NCBI GenBank assembly: GCA_004356215.1
Contig: SMXR01000012.1
Location: 1-12,355 of the forward strand
DNA from: Alphaproteobacteria bacterium
GTDB taxonomy: Bacteria; Pseudomonadota; Alphaproteobacteria; Sphingomonadales; SMXR01
Length of the DNA: 12,355 bases
Reading direction: 5' to 3'
The position numbers and the translations under genes were made by a program. The notes under the pieces are model-generated. The model searched no databases. It was not told the DNA's origin and was given only the letters and a program-made list of their open reading frames with translations. Position 1 is the first letter of the stretch. The number at the start of each line of letters is the position of its first letter. This document shows, piece by piece, positions 1-6,908 of the stretch.

Positions 1-761
1 CTTAACAAATGTTTGCCAACCGGGGTTGAACCGGTAAATACCAGCCCATCCACATCCATATGAGCGGCAATCGGTTCGCCGGCTTCTTTGCCAAACCCGG
101 GCAAGACATTGAACACGCCTTTGGGCAAGCCGGCTTCCAACGCCAGCTCTGCCAGCCGAATGGCCGTAAGCGGCGATTTCTCTGAAGGTTTAAGAACAAT
201 AGAATTGCCCGTGGCAAGCGCAGGACCCAGCTTCCACGCTGCCATCAACATCGGAAAGTTCCAGGGCACAATGGCGCCGATAACTCCCAGCGGCTCTCGG
301 GTTATCAGGCCCAGTTCACCCTGGCCGGTTGGCGCAATCTCCCCGTAAACCTTGTCGATGGCTTCAGCGTTCCAGTTAAAGCAGCGCACCGTACCGGCTA
401 CATCAATAGTCAGGCTGTCGTCTATCGGTTTGCCCATATCCAGGGTTTCAAGCAGCGCCAACTCTTCTCCATGATCGTCAATCATCATTGCAAAGCGCTG
501 CAGAACCTTCTTGCGGTCGGCTGGCGCCATGTTAGCCCAAACCCCGCTTTCAAAGGCTTTGCGGGCTGCCGCAACCGCGCGTTCGACATCCTCGGAGCCA
601 CACTTGGCCACCGATGCCAGTTTTTTACCGTCAATCGGGCTGATGCAGTCAAATGTTTCGCCTGACGCAGAATCCACAGGCTGACCGTCTATAATTGCCT
701 GATGCGAAATTTTCAAAGTTGGAATTATTTTTTCCCATTCGGATCTTGATTTTTGTTTCAT
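1..761 (-). CDS. puuC: Gamma-glutamyl-gamma-aminobutyraldehyde dehydrogenase (PuuC), 3' end cut by window edge
   Basis: NAD(P)-dependent aldehyde dehydrogenase, cytoplasmic; in the Puu pathway it oxidises gamma-glutamyl-gamma-aminobutyraldehyde to gamma-glutamyl-GABA, and it could also oxidise free 4-aminobutyraldehyde made by SpuC. Only the first 253 codons are present, about half of the usual ~495 residues. Visible ALDH landmarks are VPWNFP near 166-170 (with the catalytic-site Asn168), VLKPSEKSPL near 189-198 (cofactor-binding Lys191) and VFTGST near 241-246. The catalytic Cys and Glu lie beyond the window. Long stretches such as ALLETLD and EAIDKVYGE match E. coli PuuC as I recall it. The ATG at 759-761 is preceded by a weak GGAC and begins 33 bases after the membrane-protein stop, so it is probably the third gene of the puuB unit. 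No operator palindrome is seen in that gap. Confidence 0.9.
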   Translation of the reverse strand, partial: MKQKSRSEWEKIIPTLKISHQAIIDGQPVDSASGETFDCISPIDGKKLASVAKCGSEDVERAVAAARKAFESGVWANMAPADRKKVLQRFAMMIDDHGEELALLETLDMGKPIDDSLTIDVAGTVRCFNWNAEAIDKVYGEIAPTGQGELGLITREPLGVIGAIVPWNFPMLMAAWKLGPALATGNSIVLKPSEKSPLTAIRLAELALEAGLPKGVFNVLPGFGKEAGEPIAAHMDVDGLVFTGSTPVGKHLL

Positions 762-794
762 AAGCTTTGTCCAGGTGTTGAGAGTTAAGTCCGG

Positions 795-1640
795 TCAGGC
801 AGCGGCTGCCTTTTGTTCGGTTTCCTGCTGCCATTGAAAGAGGTTCATTTCTATAAAAAAGAATGCAAATAGCCACACCGCAGCATCCCCAAAGTCCAGC
901 AGTACACCGGTATAACCCCAGGCTACCGCACAGCCGAACAGGATGGTGTAGAAAATAACTTTCAGGATATTACTGACCCTGAGCAGGGTTCCCTTAAGAC
1001 CGCCCTTTAGCTGGTACCAGACGTCGATTTCCAGTATCGCGACAATGCCCAGCCAGGTTGAGGCGTTGACAATATCAATTGAGGCAACATTTCTGGCATA
1101 AACAAGATCGTTCAGCGGGGCAATAATATTGTAGCCATTCAGCCGATAAAGGTCTTCCCCGGCAAGCGTTTGGCAATTCTCCGCGGTGAGCGGTATATAA
1201 TCCTCAACAGCAATTAGAATTGAAAAATTCTGGTTAACCACGTCGCAGGCACTGGCAATGACAAACGGTACCATGTCCGCCTGAAAACCCGTCTTTGTAA
1301 TGTAACCGTATAAGGCATACACAATCATGAGATAGCAAATTGAACGTAGGGAAATCATGGACCATTTAACGGCGGGTCGCTTCAGGATATGGTCATCGAT
1401 AACATAAGTCTCAAGCTCCAGAAGAATAACCAAAAAAATCCAGAAGGTGGTATCGATTGAGCCGGAATGCACTTCTATAATCTCGGATAGACTCATGCCG
1501 CCTGAAAAAGTTATGGTCGAGGCCAGTGACTCATCCAGATAAAACATATAGCCGTTCCAGGCCAGAAGCCCATAGACCAAATATTTGGTGCCAGTAAACA
1601 GCCGTTCACGTACAACCGGGCTTTGTGGAATAATGTTCAT
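795..1640 (-). CDS. Unrecognised integral membrane protein between puuB and puuC, with apparent threefold internal repeat
   Basis: 281 residues; I do not recognise a named family. Hydrophobic segments lie near 18-36, 64-80, 98-116, 187-206, 224-248 and 254-270, with a more polar region at about 120-185 containing Cys132 and Cys156. There is no obvious cleaved signal peptide. Three helices share an exactly spaced pattern, Trp-x7-Glu-x-(Glu/Asp/Asn): W67...E75-L-E77, W196...E204-I-D206 and W256...E264-M-N266. Each is preceded by a helix starting with Arg and ending near Gly-Tyr: R13 to Y31, R99 to Y113, R221 to Y243. This suggests three helix-hairpin units. The ATG at 1638-1640 follows the puuB stop by 20 bases and puuC follows closely, so co-transcription is likely. 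A role in polyamine transport or membrane association of the oxidising enzymes is only a guess from context. Confidence 0.85.
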   Translation of the reverse strand: MNIIPQSPVVRERLFTGTKYLVYGLLAWNGYMFYLDESLASTITFSGGMSLSEIIEVHSGSIDTTFWIFLVILLELETYVIDDHILKRPAVKWSMISLRSICYLMIVYALYGYITKTGFQADMVPFVIASACDVVNQNFSILIAVEDYIPLTAENCQTLAGEDLYRLNGYNIIAPLNDLVYARNVASIDIVNASTWLGIVAILEIDVWYQLKGGLKGTLLRVSNILKVIFYTILFGCAVAWGYTGVLLDFGDAAVWLFAFFFIEMNLFQWQQETEQKAAAA

Positions 1641-1660
1641 TCAGGTGTGCCCCCGAACCA

Positions 1661-2938
1661 TCACAGAAGGTCCTTCATCCTATAATATACCATACCCAGA
1701 GCAACCAGATTATTGCCGACCCAGCGCGGGGCTGGGATTTTCCAATGTTTTGCCTTGGCGAAAACATCAAAGTCCTCCATCTGGCCACAAATTGCTTTAG
1801 TCAAAATCTCACCCGCGATATGGGTCTGATTAATGCCGTGCCCGGAATATCCCTGGGCGTAGTATACGTTGTTGCCAATCCGCCCAAACTGTGGAATTCG
1901 ATTAATGACAATGCCGATCTTCCCGCCCCACTGGAAGTCAATCCTGGCGTCTTTTAACTGCGGAAACACCCTCAGCATGCGCGGGCGTATAGTCGCTTTA
2001 ATGTCCCTGGGCTCCCGTCCTGAATAATTGCACCGCCCCCCAAATAGCATTCTCTTGTCACTGGACAAGCGATAGTAATCAAGCATCTCGTTGACATCGC
2101 AGACGGCCAGATCACGGGGCATTAAATCGCCTGCCAAATTGTTACCCAATGGTTCGGTGGCGATAATAAAAGTTCCCGCCGGAAACAAAATGCCACCTAC
2201 TTTTTTTTGCTCCAGCAGGTGATAGGCGTTCCCCGCAAGGATGACTATTTCTGCCCGCACAGTTCCCTCTTCGGTGTGAACCACGGGCTTTTTGCCATGG
2301 GTAATGCTGAGAACCGGGCTTTGTTCGTAAATTTTTGCCCCCAGCCCGGTGGCAGCGCGCGCCTCGCCCTTGCAAAGGTTCAACGGATGCAGGTGCCCGT
2401 CAGCATTATTATATAAACCGCCTTTGTAAACAGAGGTCCCGACATATTCGTTCATTTCTTCGGCACTGACCATGCGAAAGCGATCCTCCATACCCAGTAC
2501 ACTAGAGCTTTCAATTTCAGCTTCCAGATCTCGCATCTGGCGGTCCTTGTAGGCGCAATCGATAAATCCATGTTTAAGGTCACATTCTATGTCATATTTC
2601 TTGATATTCTCCTCAACGATTTCATTTCCACGCCAGCGCAACCGATTGATAAAAGCTTCAATATCCGGGCCATATTCTTTCCTGAGGGCCGGTTGCCCTG
2701 CAATCCCGCGTATCAGTTGACCACCGTTCCTGCCCGACGCACCCCATCCAATCGTAAACGATTCAAGAAGAGTGACAGAGTAGCCTTTTTCGGCCAACCT
2801 GAGCGCCGATGAAAGGCCGGTGAAACCGCCGCCAATAATACAAATATCTGCACCCTCGTCGCCCTGAAGCCGGGGATACTTTGTCGAATCATTGACCGTT
2901 GCGGCGTAATAGGATTTGCATTCAGGCGCTGAGTTCAT
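1661..2938 (-). CDS. puuB: Gamma-glutamylputrescine oxidoreductase (PuuB), FAD-dependent
   Basis: DAO-type flavoprotein that oxidises gamma-glutamylputrescine to the gamma-glutamyl aldehyde, releasing ammonia and hydrogen peroxide. The 425 residues agree with the ~426 of E. coli PuuB. The Rossmann FAD motif IIGGGFTGLSSAL is at about 34-46 with an acidic residue (Glu59) ending the second strand. Next come GWGASGRNGGQL (64-75), GHLHPLNL (181-188), AGNAY (235-239), LDYYRL (286-291) and the C-terminal flavin-contacting QGYSGHG (362-368). The N-terminal SYYAAT also matches PuuB. The ATG at 2936-2938 has GGA in its leader. It is the first gene of a puuB-membrane protein-puuC unit, with a palindromic operator 29-38 bases upstream of the ATG and a good promoter just beyond it. 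Related glycine oxidase-like flavoenzymes are an alternative family label, but context and motifs favour PuuB. Confidence 0.92.
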   Translation of the reverse strand: MNSAPECKSYYAATVNDSTKYPRLQGDEGADICIIGGGFTGLSSALRLAEKGYSVTLLESFTIGWGASGRNGGQLIRGIAGQPALRKEYGPDIEAFINRLRWRGNEIVEENIKKYDIECDLKHGFIDCAYKDRQMRDLEAEIESSSVLGMEDRFRMVSAEEMNEYVGTSVYKGGLYNNADGHLHPLNLCKGEARAATGLGAKIYEQSPVLSITHGKKPVVHTEEGTVRAEIVILAGNAYHLLEQKKVGGILFPAGTFIIATEPLGNNLAGDLMPRDLAVCDVNEMLDYYRLSSDKRMLFGGRCNYSGREPRDIKATIRPRMLRVFPQLKDARIDFQWGGKIGIVINRIPQFGRIGNNVYYAQGYSGHGINQTHIAGEILTKAICGQMEDFDVFAKAKHWKIPAPRWVGNNLVALGMVYYRMKDLL

Positions 2939-2963
2939 TTCATCTGTCCACGCATCATATTGA

Positions 2964-2979
2964 ATTTGTGATCACATAT
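2964..2979. promoter_or_regulatory. Palindromic operator upstream of puuB
   Basis: The core TGTGATCACA (2967-2976) is a perfect 10-bp palindrome; the outer bases AT/AT also pair, with one mismatched position on each side. It begins one base downstream of the proposed puuB -10 box, where a bound repressor would cover the transcription start. The same core recurs upstream of puuA, the 9934 gene and between the MATE and cupin genes. Binding by the GntR regulator at 6909-7583 is inferred. Confidence 0.8.
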
Positions 2980-3006
2980 TATGGGCACAAGCTGACCGCT
3001 TTTCAA
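2978..3006 (-). promoter_or_regulatory. Sigma70-type promoter for puuB operon
   Basis: Read on the minus strand: -35 TTGAAA (3001-3006), a 17-base spacer, and -10 CATAAT (2978-2983, five of six consensus bases). The operator palindrome starts one base after the -10 box. This is the best-looking protein-gene promoter in the window. Confidence 0.6.
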
Positions 3007-3053
3007 GTCAATTGTCAACGCTGATAGTGCTGTCTTTGACGTGGTCCTTGGCG

Positions 3054-4427
3054 CTAGGTCAGGCCAAGGTCGCTGGCGGTGAGGTCAAGGCAATGTTCGG
3101 CCTTTTGGAGCAATTCGTCAATTTCACTTTTGCTTATTGTTAGGGGCGGGCTCATAACCATCGATTGATCCACGGCGCGCATGATCAGATTGTTTTCGAA
3201 ACAATGATTGCGGCACCTGATTCCAACTTCATCTTCTTTGGCGAAGAGTAGCTTTTGATCCTTGTCCTTGACCAACTGGATTGCACAGATCAGGCCTATG
3301 CCGCGCACTTCACCTATCAGCGGGTGACGTTCCGCCAATTGCCTAAAGCCCGCCTGCAAATATGGCCCGGTAGACTCCCTGACCTTCTCCACCAGGCCAT
3401 GGTCGCGGATAAAGTTGATATTGGCGATCGCTACTGCACAGGCCACCGGATGCCCGGAATAGGTATAGCCGTGGTTTATTTCACCGCCCGCTATCAGCAC
3501 ATCTGCCATCCGCTGATGCAGAGCCACGGCGGAAATCGGCAAATACCCCGAAGACATGCCTTTCGCCATGGTGATGATATCAGGGCTGATCCCCAGGGTT
3601 TCGGAACCGAACCAGTTACCGGTACGGCCAAATCCGCATATCACTTCGTCCGCCGCCAACAGAATATCGTATTTCGCGCATATTCTTTGAATTTCGGGCC
3701 AGTAACTATCGGGGGGCACAATGACACCGCCAGCGCCCTGAATAGGCTCAGCCATAAATGCCGCGACGTTTTCTGGCCCAAGGTCGTTGATCTTGCCTTC
3801 GAGTTCCCGGGCCCGCGCCAGCCCGAATTCCTCTTCCGAAAGGTCTCCTCCCTCCAGATACCAATGGGGCTGATTTATATGCTCAAACCCCGGCAGCAGA
3901 GAACCGCCCATATCGTGCATATATTTCATGCCGCCCAGGCTGGTGGCAGCCAAAGTGCTGCCGTGATAGGCGTTATGGCGGCTGATGATAACCTTTTTTG
4001 TTGGTTTGCCCAATACCTCCCAATAGTGACGCACGAACCGCACAACAGTGTCATTTGCTTCGGAGCCGGAGCTCGAATAGAAAAAATGATCAAAGCCTTC
4101 CGGGGTCACCTCCGAAAGCAGCCGGCCTAGTTCAATCTGCGGTGGGCTCGAGGTTTGGAAGAACGTATTATTATAGGGAAGCTGCTTCATTTGTTGGCTG
4201 GCGGCCTCGATTAGCTCACGGCGACCATACCCCACGTTCACACACCAAAGCCCCGCCATACCATCAAGGATCTTGTTGCCCTCCGAATCCCAGATATACG
4301 AGCCTTCGGCCCGGGTTATGACGCGGGTTCCCTTGGCATTCAACTGCGCCGGATCGGTAAAGGGATGGATGTGGTGGTCCCGGTCCAGTTGTTGCCATAT
4401 TTCAGTATTTCTGTTGAAATTCTTCAT
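3054..4427 (-). CDS. spuC: Polyamine (putrescine):pyruvate aminotransferase, SpuC-type
   Basis: Class III PLP aminotransferase that moves the terminal amino group of putrescine or a related polyamine to pyruvate, giving alanine and 4-aminobutyraldehyde; cytoplasmic. With the ATG at 4425-4427 it has 457 residues, the length expected for SpuC. Motifs: WDSEGNKILDGMAGLWCVNV (46-65), SSGSEANDT (119-127, PLP phosphate loop), NAYHGST (152-158), AEPIQGAGG (226-234), ADEVICGFGRTG (259-270, with Asp260 for the pyridine nitrogen) and MAKGMSSGY (287-295, Schiff-base Lys289). An upstream in-frame ATG at 4475 would overlap puuA by 34 bases and lacks family similarity. The chosen start lies 14 bases past the puuA stop and has a purine-rich leader ending AAAAGAGT. 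It forms an operon with puuA. Other omega-amino acid:pyruvate aminotransferases are the alternative, but sequence and neighbours favour SpuC. Confidence 0.92.
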   Translation of the reverse strand: MKNFNRNTEIWQQLDRDHHIHPFTDPAQLNAKGTRVITRAEGSYIWDSEGNKILDGMAGLWCVNVGYGRRELIEAASQQMKQLPYNNTFFQTSSPPQIELGRLLSEVTPEGFDHFFYSSSGSEANDTVVRFVRHYWEVLGKPTKKVIISRHNAYHGSTLAATSLGGMKYMHDMGGSLLPGFEHINQPHWYLEGGDLSEEEFGLARARELEGKINDLGPENVAAFMAEPIQGAGGVIVPPDSYWPEIQRICAKYDILLAADEVICGFGRTGNWFGSETLGISPDIITMAKGMSSGYLPISAVALHQRMADVLIAGGEINHGYTYSGHPVACAVAIANINFIRDHGLVEKVRESTGPYLQAGFRQLAERHPLIGEVRGIGLICAIQLVKDKDQKLLFAKEDEVGIRCRNHCFENNLIMRAVDQSMVMSPPLTISKSEIDELLQKAEHCLDLTASDLGLT

Positions 4428-4441
4428 ACTCTTTTCTTTGC

Positions 4442-5812
4442 TCAAACATTGGTCAGCAGGTATTTGGTGTCCCACGACGACAGGACATTTGATCTGGCCC
4501 TTATCTCCGCTCTTTTGACATCGAGGAAGGTCGTGACAAACTCATCACTCAGCAAATCCTTCAGAATATCACATTTTTCCAGGGTTTCCAGGCTGGCATG
4601 GATGTGTTGCGGCAGGCTATTGGTGGTCAGACCATAGGCAGACCCGGTCACAGGTTTAGAGGGTTTACCGCCTTCAACCATGCCTAGATATCCACAGACT
4701 AAAGACGCAGCAATTGCCAGATACGGATTGGTATCCGAACCGGCAATACGGTTCTCGATCCGGCGAGACGCCCTCCCACCGGCCGGGACACGCAAGCCAA
4801 CCGAGCGGTTCTCCAGCCCCCAGTGGGTATTCACCGGCGAACTCAGTTTGCTGCTCAGACGCAAATAGGAATTCTCATAAGGAGCAAAAAACAGCATTGC
4901 GGCAGCCGCATATTTCTGCAGTCCGGCGATATGAGCGCCAAACAGTTCGGTATTGTTTCCATCCTCGTCAGCAAAAACATTCAGGCCGGTTTTTGCATCA
5001 ACCACGCTTTGATGGATATGCATGGCGTTGCCGAAATCGCCCGGATAGGGCTTGGCCATAAAACTGGCGTAAAGACCGTGCTGCACCGCCGCCCATTTCA
5101 TAATCCTTTTGAACTGAAACGAATGATCTGCCATGGGCAGCGGCTCGCCGTGCGCCACATTGAATTCAAATTGACCCACGCCAGCTTCCTGCACCAGCAT
5201 ATCCACCGGCAGTCCCATGGATTTGCAATAGCGCCGAACATCGTCAAACAAAGGACCAAACTCGGTGAGGCCATCAATCGAAAGAATACCTCTGTCGACA
5301 ATCAGGCGGCCCGACTTGCCCGTTGGTGGGGCAGGGAATGCGGGCGGGTTATCAGTGTCGCCGTCCCTTGCCAACAACGTAAATTCAAATTCGGGTGCTA
5401 CGATCGGCTTCCAACCCCGCTCTGCATAAAGCGACACGACATTTTTCAATACCTGGCGGGGCGCCATGCTGAGCATTTCGCCATCCGCTTTCCTGACATC
5501 ACAAATGAAAAAAGCAGTCACGTTCTTGCACCACGGCACCAGACCCGCGGTGGCAAAATCCGGTTCCAGAAAAACATCCTCTTCAAGGTCGGTGATATAT
5601 TTGTTGCCAATAAAATCGCAATCTACTGTCATGCCAAAAAGGGATTCCGGCAGCCGTAGGCCGCCTGAACCCACTGCCTCGACAAATTTATTGACGGGTA
5701 ATTTCTTGCCGCGGCTGATGCCGGCAAAATCACTCACTAGAATCTCAACATCCTGAACGCCGTTTTGGTTCAGCCATTTCTCAATTTTTGCATTCTCATC
5801 GGTTTTCGGCAT
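4442..5812 (-). CDS. puuA: Gamma-glutamylputrescine synthetase-like enzyme of the glutamine synthetase family (PuuA)
   Basis: ATP-dependent ligase joining glutamate to an amine, the entry step of the gamma-glutamylated polyamine pathway; cytoplasmic, probably a multimer. The 456 residues carry the glutamine synthetase fold: beta-grasp region 20-110 (VSDFAGISRGKKLP at 26-39), then metal and substrate residues in APEFEFTLL (139-147; Glu141, Glu143), QEAGVGQFEFN (208-218; Glu209, Glu216), NAMHIHQS (262-269; His265, His267), ENRSVGLRVP (334-343) and RIENRIAG (351-358). The adenylylation-loop Tyr motif of housekeeping GlnA is not seen, as expected for the PuuA type. The ATG at 5810-5812 has GGTGA just upstream. 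A perfect 14-bp operator lies 12-25 bases before the start, and spuC follows after 14 bases. The exact amine (putrescine, spermidine, ethanolamine) cannot be read from sequence; the PuuB/PuuC/SpuC context favours polyamines. Confidence 0.88.
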   Translation of the reverse strand: MPKTDENAKIEKWLNQNGVQDVEILVSDFAGISRGKKLPVNKFVEAVGSGGLRLPESLFGMTVDCDFIGNKYITDLEEDVFLEPDFATAGLVPWCKNVTAFFICDVRKADGEMLSMAPRQVLKNVVSLYAERGWKPIVAPEFEFTLLARDGDTDNPPAFPAPPTGKSGRLIVDRGILSIDGLTEFGPLFDDVRRYCKSMGLPVDMLVQEAGVGQFEFNVAHGEPLPMADHSFQFKRIMKWAAVQHGLYASFMAKPYPGDFGNAMHIHQSVVDAKTGLNVFADEDGNNTELFGAHIAGLQKYAAAAMLFFAPYENSYLRLSSKLSSPVNTHWGLENRSVGLRVPAGGRASRRIENRIAGSDTNPYLAIAASLVCGYLGMVEGGKPSKPVTGSAYGLTTNSLPQHIHASLETLEKCDILKDLLSDEFVTTFLDVKRAEIRARSNVLSSWDTKYLLTNV

Positions 5813-5823
5813 GTTTCACCATA

Positions 5824-5837
5824 TTTGTGATCACAAA
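5824..5837. promoter_or_regulatory. Perfect palindromic operator upstream of puuA
   Basis: TTTGTGATCACAAA is a perfect 14-bp palindrome and the best copy of the regulon motif. It sits 12-25 bases before the puuA ATG, just 5' of the ribosome-binding GGTGA, so a bound protein would block a promoter immediately upstream. It lies in the 81-base gap after the amidotransferase gene, suggesting puuA is separately controlled. Confidence 0.82.
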
Positions 5838-5840
5838 ATG

Positions 5841-5869
5841 AGGCTAAGTCTTTCTTGTCTACCATTCAA
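5841..5869 (-). promoter_or_regulatory. Possible weak promoter for puuA-spuC
   Basis: On the minus strand TTGAAT (5864-5869), a 17-base spacer and TAGCCT (5841-5846). The -10 box matches poorly. The main support is that spacing and position relative to the operator repeat what is seen at the other three sites. Confidence 0.3.
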
Positions 5870-5893
5870 GCATAGATTCATGGATGACGCCTG

Positions 5894-6754
5894 TTATTTA
5901 GCCGTATTGGCTTTAGTTTTTCCTTGTCGCAAGTAGGAAAGCCAGTTAGACAATTCCAATAAGCGAGAACCGGGATCCAGCACATCGCTGCCAAGACAAT
6001 ATTGTCTTTTCAGGTCATTTCCGTCCTCGTCATGATGCGCTGTCTCCAAGTCGGCTGCCCACATTTCCACAGCAGCTTCATCCTTGCGGATACCTTCTTT
6101 AATTAACGTTTTATTGTATCTGCGGATAAGGCCGGCGATATATTCAAGATCAAATTCGGGATGATATTGCACACCCCAGAACAGGGATTCTCTTTGCTTG
6201 ATTTCAATCGCCTGTACCTGGCTCATTTCATTGCCCGAAAGAACCTTGGATCCGGCAGGAAGCTGAACCACATGGTCGAGGTGAATAGCGACCGCATCAA
6301 AGGCCGGGGGTTTACCTCTATACATTGGATGGCAAAGCCCTTCCTCTGTGATCCGAATATCACGGGCTATTCCGACCTCCCTACCCTTTGCATTTGCGGC
6401 GACCTCGCCTCCTGCAGCGACGGCGGCCACTTCCAATCCCCAGCAACTTCCAAAAATCCGTGTTTTTTCCCTAAAGGCCTGTTTCATAAAATCGACTTGA
6501 CGGTCAACAGCAGGGCTTCGACGGTAAATGTTTAGCGCTGACCCTGTCCAGACTATACCATCGAAGTCAGCCAATTCAGATTGCTGCGGCAGGACGGCAT
6601 TTTCATCGGCCGGATAAACGATTGTGCAGATCAAATCGTCTGCCAGTGCGGTCAGGGTTTTTTGATATAGCTCGCTTTGAGCCAATGACCCCTCTTTTGC
6701 GGCCTTGTCCCGCAACGCTTTGACATTTCCCTCAACAATCAAAATTTTCAGCAT
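5894..6754 (-). CDS. Class I glutamine amidotransferase domain protein, candidate gamma-glutamyl-GABA hydrolase
   Basis: 286 residues. A type 1 glutamine amidotransferase (GMP-synthase-like) domain covers about 1-210, with the full triad: nucleophile Cys104 in IFGSCWGLEVAA, and His198 and Glu200 in GVQYHPEFD. WTGSALNIYR (69-78) is the usual glycine-rich segment before the nucleophile. The C-terminal ~75 residues are charged and unassigned. There is no synthetase domain, so it probably acts as a free-standing amide hydrolase. It is not the E. coli PuuD (peptidase C26) sequence type, yet it lies 81 bases upstream of puuA, and no PuuD is in the window. Hydrolysis of gamma-glutamyl-GABA to GABA and glutamate is therefore inferred from context. 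The ATG at 6752-6754 has a weak GGA leader. No TGTGATCACA motif is seen upstream, and it diverges from the GntR regulator gene. Confidence 0.82.
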   Translation of the reverse strand: MLKILIVEGNVKALRDKAAKEGSLAQSELYQKTLTALADDLICTIVYPADENAVLPQQSELADFDGIVWTGSALNIYRRSPAVDRQVDFMKQAFREKTRIFGSCWGLEVAAVAAGGEVAANAKGREVGIARDIRITEEGLCHPMYRGKPPAFDAVAIHLDHVVQLPAGSKVLSGNEMSQVQAIEIKQRESLFWGVQYHPEFDLEYIAGLIRRYNKTLIKEGIRKDEAAVEMWAADLETAHHDEDGNDLKRQYCLGSDVLDPGSRLLELSNWLSYLRQGKTKANTAK

Positions 6755-6820
6755 CAGAAAAATCCGGGGTTTGGGTTCGCTTTAATTTTCGATAATGTGT
6801 TTTCATCATTTGCCCGTATT

Positions 6821-6837
6821 TCTTGACGAAATCAAGA
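6821..6837. repeat. Inverted repeat in the amidotransferase/GntR intergenic region
   Basis: TCTTGA, a 5-base spacer, then TCAAGA: a 6-bp inverted repeat between the divergent amidotransferase and regulator genes. It differs from the TGTGATCACA motif. It might bind a different regulator or be chance; no function can be assigned. No good -10 box is seen downstream of the TTGACG it contains. Confidence 0.3.
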
Positions 6838-6890
6838 GGATGGGGCAGTGTCGCCCAAGCTCAACCCGGCGAACCCGGTTTTGAAACCGC

Positions 6891-6896
6891 AAGGAG
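6891..6896 (+). promoter_or_regulatory. Ribosome binding site for the TTG-started GntR gene
   Basis: AAGGAG is a strong Shine-Dalgarno sequence, but it lies 12 bases before the TTG at 6909, somewhat further than usual. No in-frame ATG or GTG follows before the winged-helix domain, so the TTG start is preferred. Weak initiation would keep regulator levels low. Confidence 0.5.
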
Positions 6897-6908
6897 AAAG
6901 AGTAAAAT

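Noticed and set aside
2967..2976. CRP/FNR-type binding site
   Set aside because: TGTGA and TCACA halves are present, but they are fused with no 6-base spacer (the CRP site needs TGTGA-6-TCACA), so the site is too short for CRP and fits a GntR-type dimer better.
3255..4130. Long plus-strand open frame opposite spuC
   Set aside because: It lies entirely antisense to a clearly conserved aminotransferase, and its translation shows no family motif; it is a shadow of the coding frame.
4428..4475. Upstream start for spuC adding 16 residues
   Set aside because: It would overlap puuA, the extra residues have no family counterpart, and the ATG at 4427 gives the usual SpuC length.
4823..5659. Long plus-strand open frame opposite puuA
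   Set aside because: Antisense to the glutamine synthetase-family gene, with no recognisable domain or ribosome-binding site.
6776..6815. Degenerate operator copy (GTGTTTTCATCAT) before the GntR gene
   Set aside because: Only the outer bases resemble TGTGATCACA and the centre is not palindromic; too many mismatches to support.
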